Source: Mactromeris polynyma (taxonomy: Eukaryota; Mollusca; Bivalvia; Venerida; Mactridae). Taken from it: a stretch of DNA of 64,000 bases. Positions 43,709 to 55,361 of this stretch are shown here, one piece after another. The stretch is from NCBI GenBank assembly GCA_032209605.1, contig JASFXZ010000003.1:35552762-35616761 (forward strand). The letters are read 5' to 3'. Numbering within the stretch: position 1 is the first letter of the stretch; every line of letters starts with the position of its first letter. The notes beneath the pieces are model-generated. The model was not told where the DNA came from and did no database searches. It saw only the letters and a list, made by a program, of their open reading frames with translations. A program made the translations under genes and the position numbers.

Positions 43709-45106
43709 TCACATCTTTCGGCACCATTCATTATAATTCTTACTGGTTAACCAAAACATATACATTTTGTGTACCGTTATTCCAGTCGTTGTTATGCGTC
43801 TGTATTGGATAAATTGACAAGCATCCAGATGTATATCGTACCAATAAGTAAAGCTTCGCATGGATTCGTGTTTTGCTCCAATAAATTTTGCGATGCAACC
43901 AGTTATAAAGACATCTTCCATCGACAAATAAGGTATGTACTGAGAAATCATGCACATTTCAGGAATTATGTTACCGGAAATGACATACGAATTTCCGGCC
44001 GCGTATGTTGGATATCGATCTAGCGGGTACTCGTCTTTCGTTACTGCCCATCTCCCTGTGCGACGAACCGGGGAGTTCGATTGTAAATAGCCATATATAG
44101 AACCTTTTTCATCATATGGTCGTGTGTGGAGCTCGCTGACAAGCAGTGTTATGTTAACAAATACATCCTCGTCGATTTTTAAAAGGAAACTTAAATCGCT
44201 GCAGTGGACAGACACCCATTTAAGCCCGATTAACATTTTTCTCGTTAAATTTCGATAGTTTTCAAAGAAATTGGCGTAAATTATATCGCCGTGTTGTTTA
44301 CTTTCTGATCGAATAATTGAGTCTGAATCGGTAGAATTATCTTTTCCAACAAGGAACGCCAAACGTACAGTAACCTCGGCACTGCTGTTCTGTATAGGAA
44401 ATCTTTGTTTTGCGTATGAACCATAGGTAGATCTTATAGCATCTCGAATTGAAGAGTGACTTGGTAATGAAGGAACCAGAATAAGTAAGGTCATATACTC
44501 AGCTTTAGAGCCACATATTTGTGCACCATTTATGATAAAATCAGCTTCAATTCGATTGATGACTGGCTGGAATTTCTTTCCGGGAATTTGAACATTTTCC
44601 AGCTGGGTCGCATTGTTTGGTATGCCTTTAAATAGAATATTTGTTTCGTTTTTACCAACAACACGTGAATCTATGACCTTGGATCTTAAGACTTTTTGTA
44701 CATCTTCCGGAAGCTTTTTGTCGGTAAGGAGAACTTCTGGCTGCTTCGCTGTGGAATTATTTTTCTGATAATGAAGATTCGTTGGTACAGGCAGTGATCT
44801 ATGTTCAGCAATTTGAATATTTTCCTGCTTGACTTTAACATTAAGTACGCTGGTATTTTTCGTTTCTTCTCTACCATTTGAATGTAAATTCATAACACTG
44901 GATCTTGAGACATTATATTCATCATTTGGAAGTGTTTTGTCGCCGATGGATGATTTTGATCGTTTCCTGGCAGAAATCCTATTCTCAAATTGAGGATTTG
45001 TTGATTCATATTTGAGATAGAAACTTGTCAACACAAATGCTACTGCGAATACGATGCACGTTCTAATACCAAATTTCATTATAGTACGTAAATTGCGTCG
45101 AATCAT
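43709..45106 (-). CDS. GT31 beta-1,3-galactosyltransferase-like protein, 465 residues
   Basis: Intact Golgi-type GT31 enzyme; donor and acceptor specificity cannot be deduced. A tail with MIRRNLRTIMKFGIR, anchor at about 14-31, a long polar stem to about 190 with several NxS/T sites (NVS, NTS, NNST, NET), then the catalytic domain: ADFIINGAQIC (188-198), RDAIRSTYG (221-229), RLAFLVGK (248-255), HGDIIYANFFENYRNLTRKM (272-291), metal-binding DED (312-314), YPTYAAGNSYVISGN and MEDVFITGCIAK. The start follows an acceptor (ATATTTCAG, exon from 45125) by 19 bases. M10 is an alternative start that would shorten the cytoplasmic tail. About 92% identical to the protein at 58841 over the first 200 residues, but clearly different in the last 45. 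Confidence 0.94.
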   Translation of the reverse strand: MIRRNLRTIMKFGIRTCIVFAVAFVLTSFYLKYESTNPQFENRISARKRSKSSIGDKTLPNDEYNVSRSSVMNLHSNGREETKNTSVLNVKVKQENIQIAEHRSLPVPTNLHYQKNNSTAKQPEVLLTDKKLPEDVQKVLRSKVIDSRVVGKNETNILFKGIPNNATQLENVQIPGKKFQPVINRIEADFIINGAQICGSKAEYMTLLILVPSLPSHSSIRDAIRSTYGSYAKQRFPIQNSSAEVTVRLAFLVGKDNSTDSDSIIRSESKQHGDIIYANFFENYRNLTRKMLIGLKWVSVHCSDLSFLLKIDEDVFVNITLLVSELHTRPYDEKGSIYGYLQSNSPVRRTGRWAVTKDEYPLDRYPTYAAGNSYVISGNIIPEMCMISQYIPYLSMEDVFITGCIAKFIGAKHESMRSFTYWYDIHLDACQFIQYRRITTTGITVHKMYMFWLTSKNYNEWCRKM

Positions 45107-45275
45107 CTCGATGTTAAATCACTATCTGAAATATAAGTACATGTACACATTTATTAAAAGTCGTGAGACAACCTGACCATGATATTACCGTATACGTTTT
45201 TTTTGACTGGCTCCATATGATGTATAAAAAAATCAAGTTAACAGTATAAACATAACGTATAATGTTTGTATTTAC

Positions 45276-45415
45276 CGGTAACTGCTTGGTGTGTGTAACG
45301 GTATGTTCTATAATGAACGCATGCGCAACGGGTAACGCAATGGTGGACATTTTTTTCTCAGTGTAAACGTTCCGGATAATATACGAACTATTACATTTAC
45401 TACAATCTCCAGACT
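45276..45415 (-). promoter_or_regulatory. Putative 5' UTR exon and promoter of the GT31 gene at 43709
   Basis: A block of about 140 bp nearly identical to 63216-63349. On the minus strand it ends at a donor AGTTACCG|GTAAAT (45276/45275). With the acceptor at 45126 this gives an intron of about 150 bp. It includes GTTGCGCATGCGTTCATT (NRF1-like GCGCATGCG). Conservation between the two paralogues apart from the surrounding sequence supports function, but transcription is inferred. Confidence 0.5.
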
Positions 45416-47403
45416 TATTTGTCTGAAGTTTTGTCAAGAGCGTTTCTTTGTTATTTGCGTAGAGGGATGTTTGAAGTCCATGGAAACCAAGATGGTGGCC
45501 AGCTCGGCACTTGACTCATCTTATTGTAATGGTTATTATTTATTGCTTAGTGCAAACAATTTTAATGTGTGTTAAATGACATTGACTCATGCCCTTGTCT
45601 GGTGACCTTGATTTTACTTCAGTCAATGAGCACCGAGCACATCCATATATATATATATATATTCATATTGATAAATTATTGCATTCATTAAATGAACGAA
45701 GAATTTAGTTCACAGCTACCCAAAAGCACATGTTTGAATATGCACTGGTAAACAAAAAAATAAAACGATAGACCTAGACATGAACGATGGATGAAAACAG
45801 GAGACCTGCATTGCCACGGTCAGTGACAATAGCGCCAATCGGGTTAAGCCCCGGCTTAAGGGTGCAAATAAGAAGCAAACATGGACAACTCCCCAACAGA
45901 AGAGACGACAAACGCAGTATAATACGTAGAACTTAGACTAAATATACTTGTAAGACCAGTAACAGCATGTTAGAGTTTGCTATTATAGATGACATTGTGA
46001 TTGCTTCGTGCTATATTTACCTTCGAGCGCTACACTAAGAGGTCATGGACGCGTGGATGGACATTTTGATTCAAAAGTGAATGAAATCATGAAATTGTCT
46101 GTAGGAAGCTCCTAAAACATAGTAGTAAAAACAAGTTAAGTTGAGCAACTGACAGTTCCTATTCATGTCCTTTGTATCTGTAACTTCGCGAAAGCACTCA
46201 TTCTTGCATAAGTGGATTTCTTCTGTGAGATGTAAGAAAAAGGTAATAGAAAACATTTGATTTTACTCCACATTTTGCCTAAGTTATAAAATCCTGTTCT
46301 AATATCAAAAGCGTCTAAAAATCCGTATCCCACATAATGGGTTATGTTATAAGTACGCCTATTACAAAATGATATTATATTTTACACACTGCCTACATCT
46401 CATAAAAAACCTTACGTCACTGACGAGGTATCTTGGGAACATCCTGTAACGATATTTAAGCAAGCACAAATTCAATAAACTTTTTCTAAAGCAAACTTAA
46501 GGTGTCCCACACAAACACATGAACAATATTACTGATATTTTTGCGTACCCTATACAGCTGAAACGCGTTAAGTGAAACAATATTGAAAAATGCATTTCAC
46601 ATGGCACTGCATGAGAAATCAGATCCTTAATCGTTTCACACTTCTTTATGGAGTTGTAAACACAAATTTGAAAGCCTTCTTTTTGTGCTTCAAAGACTTG
46701 CGTGCGTGTGTTATTAAATCTTAAAACCCATTTTCGACAGCTTGTACAAAACAGCTATTTATTTACATTGAAATAACGCACACCTAAATATCGCAGCAAA
46801 TGCGAATTGCGTTAAGAGTCATTTTCAACTACTAAGATAGATGACTGATACAAACATTTACTCACCACTATATACCGAACCAAACGCAATATGTCGTTAT
46901 TTGTGAAAATAAAGAGAATTACGTGACCGTGATTTCAAGTTTTTAAGAAGACAAATAATTTATTTAGGTTTCCGATACATGACGGGGAACTCTTCACGGT
47001 GTTTTTGAAACATTTGTTGGCAAACTTCGTAAATAACAAGGTATCTCTTCTGTTTAAAGTACACCCTATCTTAAAGTGTTTGATCATTGTGTTATTGCAG
47101 TTGATTATTAACACATATGATCAGCGAATGATACCTTTATAACAGTACACATGTATGTTTATATAAGTATGTGTATGGTTGAGGTAGTAACAACATTCTT
47201 AATATGGTAACGTAATTAACACTTATTATTCTTTGTTCCAAGAAGATAAGAAGATGGGAATAACCCGGGAGAACCCAGAAAGCTTATAGGGTGAGAGAAA
47301 AGGCTAGTGAAGGACGATTCGAATTGTATGGGAAGAGATAACATGTATTGTTCAATTGACGCACCGATTAAATGTATTATCACGTATTCATATTAATCCA
47401 AAC
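45416..47403. other. Intergenic; short (TA)n at 45643-45661
   Basis: A CCAAGATGGTGGCC (YY1-like) motif lies near 45490, upstream of the GT31 exon. 45720-45910 looks like a dispersed repeat (compare GACACAAACATGAA near 29121). Nothing else recognised. Confidence 0.35.
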
Positions 47404-48235
47404 TGCCAGCTAGACAATATCTTACTTCCCCATTCTTACAGCTAGACAATATCTAACTTCCCCATTCTGCCAGCTAGACAATATCTTACTTCCCCATTCT
47501 GCCAGCTAGACAATATCTTACTTCCCCATTCTGCCAGCTAGACAATATCTTACTTCCCCATTCTGCCAGCTAGACAATATCTAACTTCCCCATTCTGCCA
47601 GCTAGACAATATCTTGCTTCCCCATTCTGCCAGCTAGACAATATCTTGCTTCCCCATTCTGCCAGCTAGACAATATCTAACTTCCCCATTCTGCCAGCTA
47701 GACAATAACTAACTTCCCCATTCTGCCAGCTAGACAATATCTTACTTCCTCATTCTGCCAGCTAGATAATATCTTACTTCCCCATTCTGCCAGCTAGACA
47801 ATATCTAACTTCCCCATTCTGCCAGCTAGACAATATCTAACTTCCCCATTCTGCCAGCTAGACAATATCTAACTTCCCCATTCTGCCAGCTAGACAATAT
47901 CTTACTTCCTCATTCTGCCAGCTAGACAATATCTAACTTCCCCATTCTGCCAGCCAGACAATATCTTACTTCCACATTCTGCCAGCTAGACAATATCTAA
48001 CTTCCCCATTCTGCCAGCTAGACAATATCTTACTTCCCCATTCTGCCAGCTAGACAATATCTTACTCCCTCATTCTGCCAGCTAGACAATATCTAACTTC
48101 CCCATTCTGCCAGCTAGACAATATCTTACTTCCACATTCTGCCAGCTAGACAAGATCTTACTTCCACATTCTGCCAGCTAGACAATATCTAACTTCCCCA
48201 TTCTGCCAGCTAGACAATATCTAACTTCTCCATTC
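47404..48235. repeat. 32-bp minisatellite, 26 units
   Basis: Unit TGCCAGCTAGACAATATCTT followed by ACTTCCCCATTC. The span is exactly 26 times 32 bp. Variation is concentrated at a few positions: TCTT/TCTA/TCTTG before CTTCC, and CCCC/CCTC/CCAC. Units with TCTTACTTCC and TCTAACTTCC are interspersed. Confidence 0.97.
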
Positions 48236-48559
48236 CTTACTTGTCATTACACCACTTCGATTCGAAATGTTTCGTAGGTTGGTGTTTCCCCGAACTGACT
48301 TTACCCTCATTTCCAGCTTTTTCTACCAGCGTCCGTTTCTATTAGACGAAATATCATGCTTGAATACACCATAAAGTCAGCGACAATTTCTATCTTGATA
48401 CAGTTTCAAAACAATAGTTATGCTTCTCAATGTATTGATTTAATTTTTGACACTTTTTGTCCAGTTATCTAATTCATGTTTACATGTTACCATTATTGTT
48501 CTTGTTTTTAAATGTTTATTGATGGTTTTTATGGATTAGTTGCTGCAGACTTAGTTGGA
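48236..48559. other. Intergenic, nothing recognised
   Basis: No supported feature. Confidence 0.4.
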
Positions 48560-48925
48560 TTGCGTTTGGATATATAGTTAGAAAGTCTGACCATTAAGCG
48601 GTTAAGTGTGAGGTTAGCTAGCTGTTAAATCGATTTAAACCCCCATTGTGTTTTACTGACAGTTCCATGGCTGTATATCGCTGTACGGTTATTTTTTCTT
48701 TTTGTGTATTAAATGTATGTTATATTTCCCTTTCCCATATGCAATTCTTTCACTTTATAATTATAGTGTTCATGTTATTTTTTTTGTAATTATAGTGTTC
48801 ATGTTATTTTTTCTCCAGTTTCGGCCTATTGTTGCCAGCTGTCTGTGTGCAGAGGCACTGCCTTATGTATGTGGAAAGACAAAAACACCATTAAAACTGT
48901 TGACACCAAAAGAGCTTTTTCTCGT
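48560..48925 (+). repeat. Dispersed repeat, family A, copy
   Basis: GACCATTAAGCGGTTAAGTG and GCTAGCTGTTAAATCGATTT, then 'GTTCATGTTATTTTTTCTCC' and CGGCCTATTGTTGCCAGCTG. A 28-bp stretch around 'TTTTTGTAATTATAGTGTTC' is duplicated near 48760-48800. Related to 19460-19930 (reversed) and 38195. Confidence 0.6.
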
Positions 48926-50789
48926 GTCGAAATATGGAACGATACAAAACAGCTCATAATGTGATAAGTACAACCAGACAATTATATATACGGTAGTAAA
49001 AGCTTAATTGACAAGGACCTTCCTGTGACCATTTTTATTTACAATGGTTCATTATTTGCTAAATATTGAAATTGCACTTTTATTTTTTTTAATGTTCAAT
49101 AAAAGTTGTTTAAGCAACGGATGTTTTTTTTCTTATATCCAAACATAAAGTACACGTAGTGAAATAAGTAACGTAAGTCACACAAACCTTTCAGTGTACC
49201 TAATAACATAAGTACTGAATGGTAAACAATGCGTTTGTTTTGCCAAAAACTGTCAAATATTGAGAGGGGTATCAACGTTAAGAAACGTGTAACTTATTTT
49301 ATTTCACCTCCCACTAGTTTCTGGCCTTTTCATTGGATAAGAGAAGTCACGTGGTGACCCACTATTTTTCTATAGTGGGTCAGAAGCTGACCCACTATTG
49401 GCACACAAAAACAAAATGGCTTAGAATACTAATAATAGCGGCTTCGAGCATAACAATCGATGGACAAATGACGACCCTTCAGAATCTCCCAGTTTAACTT
49501 ATTTTTGATGAAAAGGCAACCCTTATTAGAGTAGCGCTGAGTATGTCACTTAATTTTGAATGAATATAAGAACGATACATACCTGATTTCTAAAATATAT
49601 ATTCTGTTAAGTTTGGATAATCACTTTCGCGTTATATGCATTAAATAGGTGTAATAAATTCACATTTAGTGATGTTAAGACACATAAGTATTGTCTTACT
49701 TGCAACGTATAAGTATTGCCAATACTTAAACACGAGAATTTGTTTTATAATGTACAGCGCAAACATATGTCACATATGACAACCTATGTCAATAGTTTAA
49801 TTTATTTCGATATTATTTCAGCAGCATATTATACAAGTCACAGAAGCATATATACACGTGCTTGCAAACTGTTACATGTATTCTTTTATTCGTCGTTTGA
49901 AAGAACTATCTAAATCGATATTGTCATACTTGTTCATTCTACCCCACTTTCGGGGAGGGTCGGTATTGATTTAGACGGGCATGTCACTATGAAACACAAT
50001 TACACCAGAGCTGTGGTGGTGAATGGTAATCTAAATGCAGCCTGGTATCAGATCGAAATTCTAACGCCAGTCGCTATTCCCAATATTTAGCATTACAAAG
50101 GCATGCATTTGATACACGACGGTGCTACATGCCTTACGGCTGCTTCTACACGTGATATGATACAGAGAAACAACATTCGTGTTCTGTCATGGTGTTCAAA
50201 GTCTCGTTACTTGATATTGGAAAACAACATCCGCTGCCCTAGCTGTTTTCGCTGCAGGTTCTTTTTTATTGTCATCTTATTCTGAAATATTTCATTGTTG
50301 TTGTTATCAGACATGTTTTCATTTTCAACTTTAACATTTTCGATGAGTTTTAAAAGTTCAAAGCAAAATCAGACACTGTGCATCATGCCAGACCTCTACT
50401 TCGTTTTGTTTGGTTCTCGAGGATAATTGATTAATAAATTGCTAAATATGAAGTTTCTAAGAAGACCTTTTTCTATACGAGTTAGTCCTAATAGGACGTC
50501 AGGCGCAGCTCAACTTAAAAAAGGGTTCAAATTGTCCCCAAAAATAAGCTATAATATAATAATAATATTACCAAACTCCTCATACAATCATTACTGGCAT
50601 AGCTTGGAAACCCTTAAAGGTTATATACGAGTTCTCCGTGTATTGATTTTGAAACTTGTCACATCTATATAGTCGCATTGTGTGTAGATCTACCAGTAAG
50701 AAATTAATAACAATTTAGTTATAAAGTGTGATGTTATCTAGCTGTTAAGTAATAGTCAGTAGATTTTAAGTAAACTCTTATTGATTAAG
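48926..50789. other. Intergenic with one hairpin at 49356-49396
   Basis: GACCCACTATTTTTCTATAG then TGGGTC (49356-49381) is a perfect-stem hairpin, and GACCCACTA follows once more at 49388. Nothing else supported. Confidence 0.4.
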
Positions 50790-51340
50790 AAGGGGCGGAG
50801 CGAGCCCTCTTCATTATGGTCTGCCAGGCCATTACTTGTGCCTCTGTTCCCTAATGTATGTATCCTTTAACCTCCTCAATGACCTCAGGTGCCTTATGTT
50901 TTATTGATTGTTGTTTTCCCGGAGGCCTGTGTGGGGAGGTACTGTCTTATGTGTGTGGCCTTCTCTGTAGCAACTTATTCTCTCTCTTCTACAACCTAAA
51001 TTTAAATCCCAATCCGTTTGTTCATTCTAAAAATGCGCTCATATCATTCTGGTAAGAGTTTTCATTAATCTTTCTGCTTGACTATTACATTTTGATTTCC
51101 TATATATTGTTCAAAAAAATATTATGCTTAAGAATTCAGCAATTGATTTATTTATCATTACTCTTGCAGTGGTCTGAGCTCTTTGATCCGGTACTGCAAA
51201 CATCTCAGTCCATTTACTAAATAATCAGTTACAGCTGTTATGTATCTATTTTTGCATTGGTGTCATTGGCAATGGCCCTAATGGATTCGACATTAATGGC
51301 CATAAAGGGGTTAAGTGTAAGTTTAGCTAGATGTATTTAA
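50790..51340 (+). repeat. Dispersed repeat, family A, copy
   Basis: AGGGGCGGAGCGAGCCCTCT, ACCTCCTCAATGACCTCAGG, TTTTCCCGGAGGCCTGTGTG and GGCCATAAAGGGGTTAAGTG parallel the copies at 2490 and 48560. The open frame at 50858-51055 follows the repeat. Confidence 0.6.
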
Positions 51341-52280
51341 CTGATACCTTAAATAAGAAAATCGCTACGTGATTATTATTTCTTTCTATATTTTTCGATT
51401 CATGTTAAATGCCCTTTCCCACATGTGCAGTTCCTTGTCGTGTCCCCCTTTCGGTCAATGCGATATTAAATTTGAAAATCTATTGGAACTTTTATCTGTG
51501 TATATCTGTTTAATTGCCATGTAAAGTATTTTCATAATTATGTCATCTTATTTATCCAATAGTTCAGAATGTTCTTCATTTGCTGCTACTGTGAGTTCAC
51601 TGAAAAAGCAGAAAACTGTGCGAAGCATTGCATCGTTGACTATTCAGACGATATATTGAAGTTGAGAAAAATATAACTGAATTCTGGTGTGATTGGCTTA
51701 AGATCCATACCTCATCGTGATGTTGACTATTATGTGTGTCCTACATATGATTTTGTTATTTCTTGTATCTATATTCCAAACTAAGGAATGGCTAATATCT
51801 ATATTTTAATTGTGAAAATGTATTATGAATAATTTTTAAGTTACATTTTTGTCATCCTTTATATTTAGTTAAGTTTGGCTATTTATATTTGTCCCGATTT
51901 ATATAAAATTTACGTCAATGAATATGAATATTTGCACATTCCAGCGTTTTCATTTTAAATAAAATGCCTTATCAAATTTATACTCTTGATTGTCTGGGTT
52001 TATCGGATGTTTGGGAAGTACATGTGTTATTAGAACTTCAAAGTGTAACGCATTCATTCATGTACCATCAGTGTGAGCAATGGTTTTGGGAGGAGTTTAG
52101 AAATCGCTTTCAATTGTGTTTGTTGTAAAGATATTGTTGTTCTAGAGAGGTTAATTTCTTAAGAAATAACTCGTTTGGACAACGTTTGTCTTTGAATAGA
52201 GATGATTCTCTTCTGGGGCGAATTGAGAGAGCTGGAACCATAAAAGTTTCAATTCGTGTAGAAAATTATAACAAGAACTT
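51341..52280. other. Intergenic, nothing recognised
   Basis: AT-rich; no supported feature. Confidence 0.4.
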
Positions 52281-52440
52281 TCATTAAGTGTTTAAGATAT
52301 GTGGTTTGAAGAAGATAGTTGATAGCCGAACGAATGACAGACATACTGATTATCTGGAACGGTATCTTTGACCGGTAACCGTCTGTCAATAGTTCGTCTG
52401 TTAAACCATCAAACCAAATATCTAAAACACTTTATCATTT
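52281..52440. repeat. MITE-like foldback, 160 bp
   Basis: TCATTAAGTGTTTAAGATAT at the left pairs with ATATCTAAAACACTTTATCA at the right; inside, GAACGAATGACAGAC pairs with GTCTGTCAATAGTTC. Confidence 0.8.
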
Positions 52441-53399
52441 AAGTCGTCATACACCATGGTGTTCGGTTCCTTGCTTCAGAATTACTTTTGAATTAAAAGT
52501 TTTACATGGTGCGATCTTGGGTTTGATCTGCGAGTATACTGTACATAAAACAGTAAAAGAACTGATGGCCACAAGAATAAAATTTAGTGAGAAAATCATT
52601 TTCAGTCTTTTAAAACATTTGTAACAAGATATCAAAGAAAACTTCTGAGATATATTGTTTCCAGTTCATATGCCGTTGATATAAGTTCAATATTATAAAC
52701 TGTAAAATCTAATTTAAGGCTACGTCTAACACGAGGCAACTGACGGTGGATTTCTTGCAGCTTCCAAATTGTTCAACACCTCTTATTATCTAGAATGTTT
52801 ACCCCTTCTTCTGCAGGGCTTGTCAAAGTCATGATCTCTGAAACATGGAAAATAAGAAAAACAATGAGCAGCTATTTTTACAAACCTCGCCAAAGTTTAA
52901 GGCAACTGAAGTTGCTGGAACCCGGTTACCGTTTCTAATGCGCTTGCATGTCTCGAGTCTCCCGAAAAGAATGACAAAACGCTCAGACAAATACGTAGCA
53001 CCACCAATTATTATTACAAATGTTTTTTTTAAGATTTTATCAACGTTTTAGGGAATGAATCGCTTAAATGCATAATAACAATTCTATACTTTACCGTTAT
53101 TCAACAAATTAACATGAAAACACGTATTATTGAATACGAATTTACTGAAAATAGTTTTTCAACAGATATACAAATGTACACATACAAAGGTTTTCAAAAT
53201 TAATATCCTCACCTTTTCAACAGAGGCTAGAGTCGTAGCACATGCAGATGAATTTCTATAGATGCATCAAAAGGTAATAAATCTGAAAAATTAAAATGGA
53301 TACCATAAATACACAATCTACCAAAGTAAATAATGTTGATTAGGCATTCTAACTAGCAGGTGTCACGTCTTCTTTCGCCATTTGGCAAGTGCTTGTTTT
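52441..53399. other. Intergenic, nothing recognised
   Basis: No supported feature. Confidence 0.4.
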
Positions 53400-53850
53400 C
53401 AATTTACACCGCGGCGTACATATTGTTTACTGGATTCCTGACACCGCGGCGTACAGAATGCTTTTTGCCGCGGTGTACAATACAATACAATATTTTATTG
53501 CATAAACAGGCCTCCGGCCCATACACAAAGATACACAACATTTGATGTATTCACAATATGAACTATAGCTTCAATAGTAACACATATATCAAGCGTACAT
53601 ATCACGAATCAGCATTATAATTTAACGTCATGATAATAAACGATAATACATGTAATTTAAATTCTATTTCAGTTGAATATATGATACGATGATACAATAC
53701 AACACAATACAATATTTTATTGCAAAAACAGGCCTCAACATTTGATGCATTTACAGTGTGAAGCACAAGTTCAATAAAAACACATGCATACATAGCACAT
53801 ATCAACATCATACAGTGTACAGTGGGTTGTTTTGCTCCGCGGCGTACAAC
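53400..53850. repeat. CCGCGGCGTACA motif cluster with two LINE 3' tails
   Basis: ACACCGCGGCGTACA at 53406 and 53441, CCGCGGTGTACA at 53468 and CCGCGGCGTACA at 53837 stand out as GC-rich SacII-type motifs in AT-rich DNA. Between them, ACAATACAATATTTTATTGC with CAGGCCTC occurs at about 53480 and 53705, on the reverse strand the (ATTGT)n-type 3' end of a LINE (ATAAAATATTGTATTGTATT). Confidence 0.6.
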
Positions 53851-54212
53851 ACGCCAAATTTTAAACCTTCGAATCATCTATTTTAGCGATTGTTGGTGGT
53901 TGAACTTATGTAAGTAACGAGACTGTTTTCATAGATATAATTATAAGTATATTAATTAAGGCATTCTTTTTAGAGCAAAAATCGTCAGTTTTCTTACGGT
54001 CTCTTGCTTCATTTTTCTATTTCCTCAAAACATCGTGTTCCCTTTTCTACATTTCACGTCCGCCATCTTGAAAACACCGCGGTATTTGGGCGTGCAGTGT
54101 TCCTATACAGTGTATATAGCACATTAAAACTAAAAAAAAAGACACTTGACATGAAATGATATAAAGAAAATTATCTATTAAATTCATTACCAGTGGGAAG
54201 ACATGTTGGTCA

Positions 54213-54446
54213 CACAAACACATCTTCGTCGATTTTTAAAACGAAACTTAAATCGCTGCAGTGGTCAGAGATCCATTTTAGCCCAATTAACATTTTTCTT
54301 GTTAAATTTCGACAGGCTTCAACAAAATTAGCATAAATTATATCGCCGTGTTGTTTACTTTCTGATCGAATGATTGAGTCTGAAGAATTATCTTTTCCTA
54401 CCAGGAACGCCAACCGTACAGTAGCCTCGATACTGCTGTTCTGTAT
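54213..54446 (-). pseudogene. GT31 catalytic-domain fragment
   Basis: About 78 codons homologous to residues 238-317 of the protein at 43709: IQNSSIEATVRLAFLVGKDN, HGDIIYANFVEACRNLTRKM and KIDEDVFV, ending abruptly. It contains the metal-binding DED but neither the start nor the end of the domain. It shares the two-codon deletion after KDNSSDS with the copy at 29283, so both derive from the same sub-lineage. Confidence 0.85.
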
Positions 54447-55058
54447 TCATGTGCAGCTTTCTGGGATAAATATCAAGAATGATCTCCCTGGATTATCGGC
54501 TTTGTTTAAGCCATTTCCTCTAACTTGGATTGTCTCCCTTCCCCGCGAAAATGACACCTGTCAAACTAGTCAATAATCGATATTGGCTCCATGCTATAAC
54601 CGAATATACTCGGATTTAACGTTTCTTGATCATTATCATTATCGACTAACTTAGCCACCCCACTGTGTTTCGACAGCATGTTGAAATTGCCTTGGGCAAT
54701 AGTTTGACTTTATATAGTCTTGGGGGTATATAGAACAACAATGAGTTGAACGTGATATTCAAATAAATCTTCAATCACGGCAACAACTAAAATTTCAGTG
54801 GAAACAGAAAATGTGTTGTAAAAATAAATAATACAATTTTGTAAGTAAGTTTGTTATCTCGAAATTATGTGAAAATTAATACTGGTAAATTGTCGCAGAT
54901 TGTTTAAAGATGAATTTATAAGAACCGAAAAACTAGTTTATAAGAACAACAAGAGTATTGCAGTAAACTGTCGTAGTGGACATTTAAATAATTATACATG
55001 GTTTACAACCTTAATTAGAGCTACAGGTACTAACATGATAACGATTGACGTCTGTGAA
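54447..55058. other. Intergenic, nothing recognised
   Basis: No supported feature. Confidence 0.35.
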
Positions 55059-55121
55059 TACAGTAAAACTTCGAGACCTCGAACTGCCGTCGGATCCAGC
55101 AATTAGTTCGATACGGTATAC
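55059..55121 (+). mobile_element. Partial copy of the 41569 MITE
   Basis: CAGTAAAACTTCGAGACCTC through AGCAATTAGTTCGA matches the left end of the element at 41569-42112; the rest is missing. Confidence 0.85.
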
Positions 55122-55361
55122 GTAATGCTTGTACAAAGAGATGAACGCATTTCACAGCAAAAACGTACACTTCTCAATGTTAAGAGTGTGATCTGGAGTA
55201 AACACAGTCAGTCGAGTAATTTGGGGAAGCTGATAAATCCTTTTGAGAAAAACAAAATAATAATTATACTGCTTAGTTCAGTGCTTAGCAGACATACGTG
55301 ATGCTTGTACAAAGAGATGAACGCATTTCACAGCAAAAACGTACACTTCTCAATGTTAAGT
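55117..55361. repeat. Direct repeat of about 65 bp, 175 bp apart
   Basis: GATGCTTGTACAAAGAGATG through CACTTCTCAATGTTAAG occurs at about 55122-55186 and 55299-55361, almost identical. The first copy abuts the truncated MITE at 55059. Confidence 0.88.

Noticed and set aside
47404..48235. CRISPR-like array
   Set aside because: Same reason; 32-bp minisatellite.
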